64,000 bases of DNA from Lathyrus oleraceus. Its lineage: Eukaryota > Streptophyta > Magnoliopsida > Fabales > Fabaceae. Where the stretch lies: assembly GCF_024323335.1 (NCBI RefSeq), contig NC_066581.1, positions 463,388,289 through 463,452,288 of the forward strand, given 5' to 3'. Shown piece by piece: positions 1-11,093 of the stretch. The notes under the pieces are model-generated. The model worked only from the letters and a program-made list of their open reading frames with translations. It was not told the DNA's origin and searched no databases. Each line of letters begins with the position of its first letter. Within the stretch, counting starts at the first letter, position 1. Made by a program: the position numbers and the translations under genes.

Positions 1-1340
1 GATGTCAAATGCTTACTCACGAGTAAAACAAGTTCATTTTGGAAATGATAATGCAAATGTCACGTTTATGCTATTTATGAAATCCCATCTTGTTCATTGG
101 AATTATGACATATAATGAATAGATCACTAATGAGAAGGTTATATCGATACCAACATAAATGATAAGCAGATCATTAAGGAGTCAGTTTTAACACGACTAT
201 ACTGACTATAGTACACTTTCGAACTAAACCCTGCTTCAATTATGTATTTTGAGGGTTGAAACGTGGCCTAGTTCACGGTTTTCAAAAAAAAAGGATTTAT
301 GGCTCGAAACCTGTTCTAACCCACCCGCTCTTCGTGATGTTTTCCAGTCCTACATTCATCTAGTTCGATACAAGTGCTCTTCTTCCAAAAGGGATTTGGG
401 AGTGAAAATGAACCCACGAGGTTCTTAGAGTGGCAGTCATGCACCTTCTGTTTGGTTTGTAGCCACACAATTTTGTTCTTATTGAGGATTTTCTTATGAT
501 TCCTCTTTTGCATATTTATTTTTCATTTCCCTACTTTTGTTGGATTGACTTTGATTTGTAATCCACGGGGATGCCCTCATTTTTGCCTAAGTCACTTGTT
601 CTCAAATTTCGACTTAGCGGGCTTTTTGTCTTTTGATTTTGACTTTTTTTTTATTTTTGGTAACAAATTATGTGACAATTGTTCGATTGATTGGAAGGGT
701 TGTGATTGCCTCGTGCCTCTGTGGGTGAGGGAAAACCAATGGATTTATTGTTTCCGGCCTCTTATGAGGGATAAGATATGGTTGATCTTCAAATAGGACA
801 CTCCTCTTTTGAAGTTTGAACGTCTGGTCAAACTAACTGACAACTACCCTACCCCGGGTTGAGATTAAGGGTTTTATATCTAGAAAGAAACTCCTACTCC
901 TTGGCTCGAAGGGGTTAACTAGGGAATATCTTCCTTATAACTCTGGTGTTTAGGATTTGAAATAATGCCTTACATCATCAGCAAGGTTCTATTCAAAAGC
1001 GTACGTGTAGTGATATCGTGTTTTCAATTTCATCATTCTCCTTTTGATTTTGCTTAACAAAAGTTTGTTATCGATGGAAAATATGAGTGGACACGAATGA
1101 ATTTATTCAAAATAATGCATATTTATTTCAATGTCATATTATTCAGAAACAAACGAGTTTATTACAAGTGAATGCTACAAATGACAAACAAGAAAAATTA
1201 CACATGAAACATAATTGAACAAACTAATGATTACTGGAGTGATCAACCTTATTCCTCCCACATCTTGGGGTCTTGGTGCTTGCAGAAGCCGACGAAGTAG
1301 TCATACAGATACAACTTCTTCAGATCTACCACTACTTTGA
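1..1340 (-). mobile_element. 3' non-coding part of Ogre-like element A
   Basis: No long coding frame is present. The stretch near 540-660 resembles the post-pol region of the complete element at about 50950-51180: both carry 'ccgggatgccc'-type and 'tttttgcctaag' segments followed by T-rich sequence. It therefore looks like the 3' UTR of a minus-strand Ogre/Tat element whose 3' LTR lies left of the window. Protease, RT, RNase H and integrase, expected between gag and this UTR, are absent, so the element has a large internal deletion or is a non-autonomous form. The short ORFs here have no recognisable domain and are not called as genes. Confidence 0.55.
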
Positions 1341-1350
1341 CTACAACATT
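1250..1350 (-). other. Short open tail after truncated gag of element A
   Basis: Just past the gag homology, a different minus-strand frame stays open for about 30 codons and reads VDLKKLYLYDYFVGFCKHQ before ending in TAA near 1250. The composition looks coding, but I do not recognise it in the complete element's gag-pro. It could be the C-terminus of a rearranged protein of a non-autonomous Ogre family, or chance. There are no other data in the window to decide. Confidence 0.25.
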
Positions 1351-2019
1351 GCAGATGTATTGGCCTGCGTGGGGTTGTTCATGACATTTTGAACAGTTGG
1401 CGCAAACGATATAGTTTTCAAGTCAATCAAGTCTTGGACCTTATGCTTCAAGGCTCTACAGTTCTCGACAGTATGCCCAGGTGCTCCAAAATGGAATTCG
1501 CACCTAGCGTTGGCATCATATCCTTGAGGGAGAGGTGTTGGGGGAGGTCCTAACTCTCTATGTTGCACGAAGGAGTCTCTAAGCAAATGAGCAAGCAGTT
1601 AACTGTATGACATCGGGATCGGGTCTATCCTTCTCTCCGGCTTCCTCAGTTTCTGGTGCCCCTGCTGATAAGGATTCTGTCATTGCGGAGCGTAGGGTTG
1701 TTGATACTGCATCGGTGGAGGACCAGTTGGGATAGCATATGTTGGTTGCTGATACGAATTCGGTGATACGGCTACCACCGGATAGTATAGAAGTTGGTAG
1801 GATCCAGCTTCTCTTTTGGCTATTGTGGCAGCATTGATCTCCCCTTCCTTCTTTTTTGGGAATCTGGAATGGGATTTCTTTGCTCCACTAGCCGCAAGTG
1901 CTATATCTTGTATCTTGCCGATCTTCAGGAAGTTCTTGATTCGCTCTCCGGCAATGACCAGGTCTGAGAATCCTGAGGTAGCACTTCCAATCATCCTATC
2001 AAGGTATGTCCCTTGAAGG
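1342..2019 (-). pseudogene. gag: Ogre/Tat gag, C-terminal half (element A, split by insertion)
   Basis: The minus-strand frame is homologous to the capsid/nucleocapsid part of the complete element's gag at about 56700-57300. It carries a Q/P/Y-rich linker and a zinc-knuckle variant with spacing C-X2-H-X5-H-X4-C (reads CEFHFGAPGHTVENC), followed by 'HKVQDLIDLKTISFAP'. At least two in-frame stops (near 1590 and 1678) break it. The other half of the same gag starts on the far side of the Sirevirus at 11094, so this was one gene before that insertion. It ends near 1342 without the protease that normally follows. Confidence 0.85.
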
Positions 2020-3638
2020 TGTTAGACGGTGTGGCTAGTGATCGAGAGGGGGGGTGAATAGATCACCTCTTTAAAATAAACGGATTTAAAGATTTTATCA
2101 GAGTTATTGAAACTTAGCGGAAAATAACAGTCCCGAATCGACTTCCGTCTATTCTGAACCGCTACTGGAAAACCGGACACGCGAATTTATTGCTGGATTT
2201 GAATTAGAACGATAAAGATAATTAACACCGGAATCTAACTAAGTCAAATGCACTTATCACTAAATTCTATTTCCAATGAATAAAACTCAGCTAACAGTTT
2301 TGTCAAACAATTGGTGTGTATGTGATCAATGATGAACAATGGTGGAGTTTAGTTAAAGAAGTTTTCTTGCCACTATTGTATCACGAAAAGTGCAGTCACA
2401 ACACGCCAACTGAAATCACAAACCTATTGAAAACGTAAAGAGAGATAAGGAAAGAATACGATACGCAGAGATTTGGTAAGGAAGTTCCCCACGTCGTCCT
2501 CGCGTGTGGGTACGTCTCCCTCTCAATTTCAACTGAAATTGAGAACTGTAATTATCAATAATGCCGAATTCGTTGATACAAGGTTACAATACACAGACAG
2601 AATTCTAAATCCCAAGAACTTCTTCTTGTATAAAACCTCCACTTGATCTGAGCTCGATCAAGAATTTCCTGCAAGAAATTGCAAACAATTCACCGGTTCC
2701 ACGACCTGTTTGCGAAATCACCCGATTTCCAAACCCTACGCTATGGCTGAATCTGTTCTGCAAACGTGACTGACAAACCCGCAAGAACACTCCAGTTCTT
2801 GAAGGGCAAACCGACTGGTTTTTCCTCGAAACCCCCTTCAACCTTCAACTCAGCTAGATCCTCGATCGTTCCACTGAACACCTCAGCTAGATCCTTGATC
2901 GTACCCATGAACGTTATCTCGTTGATCCTTTAATCCAAAGAACAATAATGATTATGTGTTGATGTTCTTGAAGAAAAGAGATTGAGAAGATGAAGAAGAT
3001 GAAGTCTCTTTCAGGTTTCTAACTGCTCAAAAACAATTGTTGTTACACACTCCTTTGATCTTGTGTTCAACTGTTTTTCTCTTCTGAATTCGTGTCTGTT
3101 ACTGCTGTCAAAATACTTCTTATATATGAAAGGCAGAAGCTGTTAGTAGACAAAACAGAATTATGTATTGATACAAGAGTTTATGCATCGATACATACTG
3201 TAGCTTTGGTTTATTTTTGAGGATTAATACAAGCATGTATCGATACAAAGCTCGTATGTATTGATACATAGAACATTTTAACTAGCATGGATCGATACAA
3301 AACTCGTATGTATCAATACATAGAGTATTTTAACTAAGTATGGATCGATACAAGATTCGTATGGATCGATACATACTGAAGCAAAAACGTTTTGTGATTT
3401 ACAACAATTTTATGGATCGATGCATATGAACATGTATCGATACATACTGACACAAAACAGTTTTTATGAGTTCTTTTAAGAAATGTATCAATGTGGATCT
3501 TTATGTATGGACATGAAACAATAGTATAGGCTAAAAACACAAATGAAACATGTAAAATAATGCACAACCAACAATTAGACAATGATCACACAATTTGCTA
3601 TCATTCAAAACTTATTCAAAGTAAAGAATTTGCTCACA
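2020..3638 (-). repeat. 3' LTR of Sirevirus 2020-11093
   Basis: Near-identical to 9477-11093. In element orientation U3 runs from 3638 downward, with a TATA-like TATATAAG at 3119-3126 and the U3 palindrome cluster just upstream at 3162-3450. The rest is R/U5. Confidence 0.95.
3162..3450. promoter_or_regulatory. Cluster of TATCGATA-type palindromes in U3
   Basis: About a dozen variants of the palindrome ATGTATCGATACAT (core ATCGAT, some with one change such as ATTGAT) lie within 290 bp, immediately upstream of the TATA-like box on the element's sense strand. The same cluster is in the other LTR at 10618-10904. Dense palindromic repeats in the LTR regulatory region are a described trait of Sireviruses. 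Their role as binding sites is inferred from position and repetition. Confidence 0.75.
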
Positions 3639-4544
3639 AACTCCCCCTTTTTGATGATGGCAAATTTTTAGCAAGATGTGTGATTCTCCCCCTGAGTTTG
3701 TGCATATCTATCAACATCTGCATTTTCTCCCCCTTTGTCAACATCAAAAAGAAAAAAAACAGTTTTATCAAGGCAAGATGTTGTAGCAGGACATAGCAAA
3801 ATGATAAAGAAGCTAACAATCACAAAGAAGGAAGCTTAAAAAGTAAAGAATCACTCACAAAGAATGACAAATAAGGGCAATAACACCAGAAGTAAGCAAC
3901 AGGAAATAAGCATTTAACTAGTAGAAAGTGTTTAACAATTACATAAGCTAAGACATATATTGTGCAACTAATCCAAAAAAAAAACTCAAGCAACATGCAA
4001 TGAAATGCAGTGTGTGTCGATGCATTTAATCCAAATAACAATCAGTATGTGTCGATGCATATGGGCATGGATCGATCCATGTCACGCATTTTTGTTTTTA
4101 AAGGGTCTATGTATCGATACAAACGACGGATGGATCGATACATAGTGAACCAATTTTGACAAATGTGAAATGAAGAAGACATGAATCGATACATACATCT
4201 TTGAATCGATACATACTGATGTCAAACCAAATTTTAATTAATTTTTATGCAGTATGGTTATGCATTATGAAGTATGTCATGATAATGATGCCCAAGTATA
4301 ATTCACAAATCAGATATTAATGTTCAAACAATATATGCAAAGAAATTCACATAAACGAAAATAAGAAATTTTGTTCTAACATACACAATCACATAGTTCT
4401 AAGAGAGATATAGAAAGGAGTGATATTACCTCTGTTGATGTAACCTTGTGAGGTATAAATGAAATCTAAAACAAATCTCATCAACCAAGGTGAGGCATAA
4501 TAGAAATAAGAACAAACATGCTTAAGACAACAATGGAGAGAGAT
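3639..4544 (-). other. Sirevirus post-pol non-coding region with multiple PPT-like tracts
   Basis: Next to the 3' LTR the sense strand shows AAAAAGGGGGAG (3641-3656 region), the expected polypurine tract. Two more GGGGGAG-type tracts recur at about 3691-3697 and 3729-3735. Tandem PPT signatures downstream of pol are characteristic of Sireviruses. A second set of TATCGATA-type palindromes lies at about 4015-4225. There is no env-like ORF; nothing else recognisable is seen. Confidence 0.75.
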
Positions 4545-6547
4545 CTAAGATCCCTAATTCACGACGAATGTTGAAGAACGGTTCCGTTGCCAAAGGTTTA
4601 GTGAAAATGTCAGCAAGCTGGTTTTTAATGCTCAAATACAACGTCTTCTTTTTCAACATGGTCGCGAAGAAAGTGATGTCTAATCTCTATGTGTTTAGTG
4701 CGTGAGTGTAAAACAGGATTTTTAGTAAGGTTGATGGCACTAGTGTTGTCACATTTTATTGGAATACGTTTGAGTTGAATGTTAAAGTCTTGTAGTTGTT
4801 GCTTTAGCCACAAAATCTGAGCGCAACAACTACCGACTGCAACGTACTCAGCCTCTGCAGTTGACAAAGCCACAGATACCTGCTTTTTGCTATGCCAACT
4901 TACCAAGGAGTTTGAAAACAAGTGACATGTACCACTCGTGCTTTTCCTATCTGATTTGCAGCCAGCAAAATCAGAATCGAAGTAACCTACTAAGCTACAA
5001 TCACTTCCTTTGGAATACCAAAGCCCATATTTAGATGTTCCATGAAGATATCTAAATATACGCTTAACAGCTTTTAGGTGTGATTCCTTAGGATTTGATT
5101 GATATCGTGCACACATACAAACACTAAACATGATGTCAGGTCTAGAAGCAGAAAGATACAGAAGAGATCCAATCATACCTCTGAACTTTTTGACATTTAC
5201 ACTCTTACCATGCTCATCTTTATCTAGATTTCCGTTGGTAGGCATAGGGGTGTCAATTGATTTTGAGTCATTCATTCCAAAGCGCTTGAGTAGTTCTCTG
5301 CAGTATTTTGTTTGACATACTGCTGTACCCTCATCAAGTTGCTTTATCTGAAGACCTAGGAAGTAATCCAGCTCCCCCATAAGACTCATCTCAAATTCAC
5401 CCTGCATAACCTTAGAAAATTCTTCGACCATGTGTATGTTAATTGAACCAAAAATTATATCGTCTACATAAACTTGAACTAAAAGAATGTGCTTTCCCTT
5501 GTGTTTAATAAAGAGAGTATTATCCACTTTACCTCTTGAATATCCATGATCAATTAGAAATTTGCTAAGCCTTTCATACCAAACCCGAGGGGCTTGTTTA
5601 AGACCATACAAAGCTCGTTTTAATTTGTAAACATAATCTGGATTTTCAGCATTCTCAAAACCAGGAGGTTGTGAGACATATACCTCTTCATTTATGACAC
5701 CATTTAGAAACGCACTCTTTACGTCCATTTGGTAAAGCTTAAAATCATTAGAACACGCATAGGCAAGCAAGAGATGTATAGCTTCAAGGCGAGCAACTGG
5801 AGCATAAGTTTCCTCATAGTCTATGCCCTCCTCTTGGTTATACCCTTGTGCTACTAAACGTGCCTTGTTCCTAGTTATCACTCCGTTTTCATCAAGCTTA
5901 TTTCTAAAAACCCATTCAGTACCTATGATATGATGATCTCGCGGACGAGGGACAAGTTCCCAAATGTTATTTCTTTTAAATTGATTAAGCTCTTCTTGCA
6001 TGGCCATTAGCCAAAATTCATCAATCAAGGCCTCTTTGGCATTTTTAGGTTCTACTTGTGAAACAAACGCGAAGTGAGAACAAAAATTACTTATCTTAGA
6101 ACGAGTCATTACTCCCTTTGAAATATCTCCCAAGATGTTGTCGATAGGATGGTCTTTTGATGATTTCCAAGCTGGTGGAAGGTCATTCACTTCAGCTGTC
6201 CTTTCTTCCTCATCTTCTTCATGACTAGTATCTTCCTCCTTCTCATGGGCAGCTATTCTGGACTGATCAGTTTCCGTAACAGCTTCCTTGAGTATGTCTT
6301 CTGTAGATACACCTGCGTCATCAAAAGAAATACCTTTTCCGACACTTTTCGAATAAGACTCATCAAAAGAAACGTGGATAGATTCTTCAACAGTAAGTAA
6401 ACGCTTATTATATACTCTATATGCTTTACTTGAATGTGAGTATCCAAGAAAGATACCTTCATCCGCTTTTGCATCAAACTTCCCAATATTTTCCTTACCA
6501 TTATTCAAAACAAAACACTTACAACCGAATACGTGAAGATGTGACAA
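4545..6547 (-). pseudogene. pol: Sirevirus pol, RT and RNase H part
   Basis: An open frame of 640 codons (6547-4625) begins at the integrase C-terminal region. It carries the complete copia reverse transcriptase: entry at '[11 protein letters not shown]', '[11 protein letters not shown]' and catalytic YVDD in '[12 protein letters not shown]'. RNase H follows, with '[19 protein letters not shown]', '[11 protein letters not shown]' and '[12 protein letters not shown]'. The ORF stops early at 4625; homology of the usual C-terminal tail continues in a shifted frame to about 4545, so there is a small indel near 4640. It overlaps the upstream PR-INT frame by 43 bp in a different frame, where one long pol frame is expected, so a second frameshift lies near 6545. 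It would copy the element's RNA into DNA if intact. Confidence 0.93.
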
Positions 6548-7610
6548 GTTTGGCTTTCTTCTTTTAAAAGCTCATAAGGGGTTTTATTTAAAATAGGACG
6601 AATTAAGATCCTGTTTAAAACATAACAAGCTGTGCTAACTGCATCAGCCCAAAAATATTTTGGTAATCCACCCTCATTTAGCATTGTTGTTGCCAACTCC
6701 TCTAAAACACGATTTTTACGCTCCACAACGCCATTTTGTTGTGGAGTTCGAGGAGATGAAAAGTTATGCTCAATACCATACTTGTCACAGTACTTATCAA
6801 AGTGATAGTTTTGAAATTCACCACCATGATCGCTACGAATTGTAACTATTTTGGAATTCATTTTTTTTTGGGACAGATTTGCAAAATTCTTAAAAGCAGA
6901 AAAAGTTTCATCTTTGCTATGAAGGAATATAGTCCAAGTAAATCTAGAATAGTCGTCGACAATTACAAAACCATAATAATTTCCACCTAAGCTCTTTGTC
7001 CTAGAAGGTCCAAAGAGATCCATATGGAGAAGCTCAAGGGGTCGTGAAGTTGAAATTACACTTTTAGATTTGAAAGAGACCCTCGTTTGCTTTCCCATTT
7101 GGCACGCGTCACATAGGTGGTCTTTTGAAAATTTTATTTTTGGAAGACCGACTACTAGATCCTTAGATACAACCTTATTAAGCAAATCGAAATTAACATG
7201 CGCTAAACGTCTATGCCAAAGCCAAGAATCATCATTCAAGGTAACTAGACATTTAGTACTTGTTAAAGATATATCAAAAAGGTCAAGCATATAGATATTG
7301 TTTACTCTTACACCCTTAAACACAACGTTCTGTTCAGCATGTTCAATTATGCAGCAAGTTTTTGTGAAAGAAACTTTATAGCCCTTGTCACACAATTGAC
7401 TTATGCTTAACAAATTATGTTTAAGCCCCTCTACTAAATGGACATCAGAAATAGTAGTGGTAGAGGGATTACCTACACTACCTTTGCCAAGTATAGCTCC
7501 TTTGTTATTGTCTCCATAAGTAACATATCCCTTCTTCTTTGCTTTGAAGTCTATGAAAAGTGATATGTCACCGGTCATGTGCCTTGAGCAACCGCTGTCA
7601 AGAAACCATC
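6505..7610 (-). pseudogene. pol: Sirevirus pol, protease and integrase part
   Basis: The frame starts within the protease: the active-site segment 'WFLDSGCSRHMTG' lies at about 7560-7600, just ahead of the first in-frame Met. Then come the GAG-pre-integrase segment ('WHRRLAHVNFDLLNK', C-X2-C in 'LCDACQMGK') and the integrase core with its D, D and E residues ('LLHMDLFGP', 'IVTIRSDHGGEFQN', 'PQQNGVVERKNR'). The frame runs out at 6505 in unrelated residues because of the frameshift into the RT frame. Its relation to gag is -1. A TAG lies in its own frame between the gag stop and the protease motif, so gag-pol expression by a simple -1 shift is blocked in this copy. Confidence 0.92.
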
Positions 7611-7646
7611 TCCTCTCTACGGAAGCAAGGCACTCATCCTACAATA

Positions 7647-9443
7647 TCAAAAGAGAGAAGTTGGTACCCAATTTTCATTGGGTCCAAGTGGGTAAGTGCT
7701 AACATGGTTTCCTTTTGGCTTCCATTGATAAATACCTTTAGGAACAAGAAATCTCCTAAACTTGCATTTCTCAATGGTATGGCCAGCATGACAACAATAA
7801 TGACATAAACCATGATGATGCGTTTGTTTATTCTTGTTCATTAAATCCTTTGGAATAAAAGAGTATTTTGCATATGGTGGATTTAATGACTTCTTAAACA
7901 ACCTAGAGTCAACAGCATAAGTAATCTTAGGTTGTAAAGCTTTTTCCAATTTGGCCTTGAGAGTGTTTACCTCTTTTTGCCAAATATGACAAGCGTCACA
8001 ATACCTAACTTTACTACATCCATCAATGTCAATATCTTTTGAATTTTCTGCAATACTAGCTTTTAACGATTCTAAATCATTTTCAGCTTTGTATACTTTA
8101 CCTTCCAGAAATGAAAAAATTTGTTTATTGGAAGATAATCTTTTAAAAGCATTTACAGCTTCGTTATGCAGTTTTTCAAAAGCTATTTTCAGTTCAGCAA
8201 AAGTCATAGAAGAGAAGTTATTATAGTAGGCTTGTTTTACCTTTTTATCATTGATTTTCTTCTTGTGGTAGGAGAAATTTTTGGTGTGAGCCATAAGGCA
8301 CAAATTTGCGGTTTCATCACTATCACTTGAACTTTGTGTGTTTGATGAATCATTGTCACTTTCCCATGCAATGTAAGCTCTTCTTTGTTTGCTGTACCCT
8401 TTTGGTGGAGCTTTTCCTTGATCTTTATACTTCATAGGACAGTCTGTTTTATAATGTCCAGATTTACCACAATTAAAACAAGATCTTCTTCCTCTACTCT
8501 TCTTATTCTCTTCCTGTTTTGAATCTGTAGATTGTCTTTGAAACTTCATGAGATTTTTGTCGGAATGCTTGACTCTGTTCTTTCGAATGAATCTATTATA
8601 TCTCCTTACAAACAGTCCAATTTCCTCATCATCCGAATCTTTGTCACTACTAGAATCATTGTCACTTTGCTCTTTTCGTGAGGACTTAGAGCTAGAGGCC
8701 ACAAGAGCTATTGGCTTCTTCTCTCCCTCTTTGTCTCTCTTCTTCTCCTTTTCCTTCTTACTTTTGTTCTCAAACTTTTCAAGACTTTCTAATGCTTGCT
8801 GATGTTCTTCCAGCTTTCCAAACAAAGTTGTAATCATAAGTGTCGTTAGATCGTTGGCTTCCTTAATAGCTGTTACTTTAGGTTGCCATTCCCTGCTAAG
8901 ACACCTCAGAATTTTATTAGTAGCTATTTCATTTGAAACAGGTTTTCCAAGTGCATTCAACCTATTAGTGAGATGAGTGAATCTCTTTTGCATGTCGGAG
9001 ATAGATTCTCCTTGTTTCATGCGAAAGAGCTCAAACTCTTGATTACGTGTGTTAATGCGGGACTGTTTTACTTCAGTAGTACCCTCATGGGCAACTTCTA
9101 AAGCATCCCACATTTCTTTAGCTATCGTGCAATGGGATACTCGACAATACTCATCAACACCAAGTGCTGAAATTAGCATATTTCGAGCTCTCCAATCACA
9201 CAACCACTTTTTCTCATCTTTCTCATTCCAATCAGCTTCTGGTTTAGGAACTATGGCGCCAGCCTCATTTGTCATAGTAATGTGAAAATGACCATTTTCA
9301 ATGGCAGCCCATACTAGCCTATCCACAAAATTTATATGAACTCGCATGTAGTCTTTCCAGTAGCCGTAATTTTCACTGTTGAAAATAGGCGCTCTATTAT
9401 ACGCCCCCTTTGGTTCAGAATCCATATCGTTACAGGCAGCCAC
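7647..9443 (-). CDS. gag: Sirevirus Gag, 598 aa
   Basis: The uninterrupted frame starts at 9443, 20 nt downstream of the PBS, with the typical copia Gag opening ('PIFNSENYGYWKDYMRVHI'). The UBN2-type capsid region follows (about residues 20-230), then a K/E/S/D-rich low-complexity segment. A CCHC zinc knuckle lies at about residues 325-340 (CFNCGKSGHYKTDC) and a second near the C-terminus (CHYCCHAGHTIEKC). Two separated knuckles are usual in Sireviruses. Gag packages element RNA in cytoplasmic particles. The frame appears intact, and the stop at 7647 is followed by pol in the -1 frame. This is the best-preserved gene of the element. Confidence 0.95.
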   Translation of the reverse strand: MAACNDMDSEPKGAYNRAPIFNSENYGYWKDYMRVHINFVDRLVWAAIENGHFHITMTNEAGAIVPKPEADWNEKDEKKWLCDWRARNMLISALGVDEYCRVSHCTIAKEMWDALEVAHEGTTEVKQSRINTRNQEFELFRMKQGESISDMQKRFTHLTNRLNALGKPVSNEIATNKILRCLSREWQPKVTAIKEANDLTTLMITTLFGKLEEHQQALESLEKFENKSKKEKEKKRDKEGEKKPIALVASSSKSSRKEQSDNDSSSDKDSDDEEIGLFVRRYNRFIRKNRVKHSDKNLMKFQRQSTDSKQEENKKSRGRRSCFNCGKSGHYKTDCPMKYKDQGKAPPKGYSKQRRAYIAWESDNDSSNTQSSSDSDETANLCLMAHTKNFSYHKKKINDKKVKQAYYNNFSSMTFAELKIAFEKLHNEAVNAFKRLSSNKQIFSFLEGKVYKAENDLESLKASIAENSKDIDIDGCSKVRYCDACHIWQKEVNTLKAKLEKALQPKITYAVDSRLFKKSLNPPYAKYSFIPKDLMNKNKQTHHHGLCHYCCHAGHTIEKCKFRRFLVPKGIYQWKPKGNHVSTYPLGPNENWVPTSLF

Positions 9444-9462
9444 AGAGAACCAGCGAACCGGC

Positions 9463-9474
9463 GCTCTGATACCA
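9463..9474 (-). other. Primer binding site (initiator tRNA-Met type)
   Basis: The sense strand reads TGGTATCAGAGC, the standard Ty1/copia site complementary to the 3' end of initiator tRNA-Met. It lies 2 nt inside the 5' LTR. Confidence 0.95.
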
Positions 9475-9476
9475 CT

Positions 9477-11093
9477 TGTTAGACGGTGTGGCTAGTGATC
9501 GAGAGGGGGGGTGAATAGATCACCTCTTTAAAATAAACGGATTTAAAGATTTTATCAGAGTTATTGAAACTTAGCGGAAAATTACAGTCCCGAATCAACT
9601 TCCGTCTATTCTGAACCGCTACTGGAAAACTGGACACGCGAATTTATTGCTGGATTTGAATTAGAACGATAAAGATAATTAACACCAGAATCTAACTAAG
9701 TCAAATGCACTTATCACTAAATTCTATTTCCAATGAATAAAACTCAGCTAACAGTTTTGTCAAACAATTGGTGTGTATGTGATCAATGATGAACAATGGT
9801 GGAGTTTAGTCAAAGAAGTTTTCTTGCCACTATTGTATCACGAAAAGTGCAGTCACAACACGCCAACTGAAATCACAAACCTATTGAAAATGTAAAGAGA
9901 GATAAGGAAAGAATACGATACGCAGAGATTTGGTAAGGAAGTTCCCCACGTCGTCCTCGCGTGTGGGTACGTCTCCCTCTCAATTTCAACTGAAATTGAG
10001 AACTATAATTATCAATAATGCCGAATTCGTCGATACAAGGTTATAATACACAAACAGAATTCTAAATCCCAAGAACTTCTTCTTGTATAAAACCTCCACT
10101 TGATCTGAGCTCGATCAAGAATTTCCTGCAAGAAATTGCAAATAATTCACCGGTTCCACGACCTGTTTGTGAAATCACCTGATTTCCAAACCCTACGCTA
10201 CGATGAATCTGTTCTGCAAACGTGACTGACAAACCCGCAAGAACACTCCAGTTCTTGAAGGACAAACCGACTGGTTTTTCCTCGAAACCCCCTTCAACCT
10301 TCACCTCAGCTAGATCCTCGATTGTTCCACTGAACACCTCAGCTAGATCCTTGATCGTACCACTGAACGTTATCTCGTTGATCCTTTAATCTAAAGAACA
10401 AGAATGATTATGTGTTGATGTTCTTGAAGAAAAGAGATTGAGAAGATGAAGAAGATGAAGTCTCTTTCAGGTTTCTAACTGCTCAAAAACAATTGTTGCT
10501 ACACACTCCTTTGATCTTGTGTTCAACTGTTTTTCTCTTCTGAATTCGTGTCTGTTACTGCTGTCAAATACTTCTTATATATGAAAGACAGAAGTTGTTA
10601 GTAGACAAAACAGAATTATGTATTGATACAAGAGTTTATGCATCGATACATACTGTAGCTTTGGTTTATTTTTGAGGATTAATACAAGCATGTATCGATA
10701 CAAAGCTCGTATGTATTGATACATAGAACATTTTAACTAGCATGGATCGATACAAAACTCGTATGTATCGATACATAGAGTATTTTAACTAAGTATGGAT
10801 CGATACAAGATTCGTATGGATCGATACATACTGAAGCAAAAACGTTTTGTGATTTACAACAATTTTATGGATCGATGCATATGAACATGTATCGATACAT
10901 ACTGACACAAAACAATTTTTATGAGTTCTTTTAAGAAATGTATCAATGTGGATCTTTATGTATGGACATGAAACAATAGTATAGGCTAAAAACACAAATG
11001 AAACATATAAAATAATGCACAACCAACAATTAGACAATGATCACACAATTTGCTATCATTCAAAACTTATTCAAAGTAAAGAATTTGCTCACA
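9477..11093 (-). repeat. 5' LTR of Sirevirus 2020-11093
   Basis: Pairs with 2020-3638. TATA-like TATATAAG at 10574-10581 (minus), palindrome cluster at 10618-10904 upstream of it. It ends CACA followed by flank GAAGA. Confidence 0.95.

Larger units (their letters stand above)
2020..11093 (-). mobile_element. Complete Sirevirus (Ty1/copia), 9,074 bp
   Basis: The LTRs are 1,619 bp (2020-3638) and 1,617 bp (9477-11093), both TG...CA on the plus strand. The PBS lies 2 nt inside the right LTR. Gag, PR, INT, RT and RNase H follow in copia order on the minus strand. Flanks are GAAGG (2015-2019) and GAAGA (11094-11098), a 5 bp target duplication with one mismatch. The target was the gag gene of Ogre-like element A. 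Two zinc knuckles in gag, repeated PPT-like motifs after pol and a palindrome-rich U3 place it with the Sireviruses. By eye the LTRs differ at about 30 positions (about 1.9%), mostly transitions. Frameshifts in pol make it defective. Confidence 0.95.

Noticed and set aside
545..796. 83-codon plus-strand ORF rich in F, D and C
   Set aside because: Lies in a T-rich 3' UTR segment that matches the UTR of element E; antisense to element A.
2040..11093. CRISPR-like or bacterial repeat array suggested by spaced palindromes
   Set aside because: The palindromes are in plant LTR U3 sequence with irregular spacing; the context is eukaryotic.
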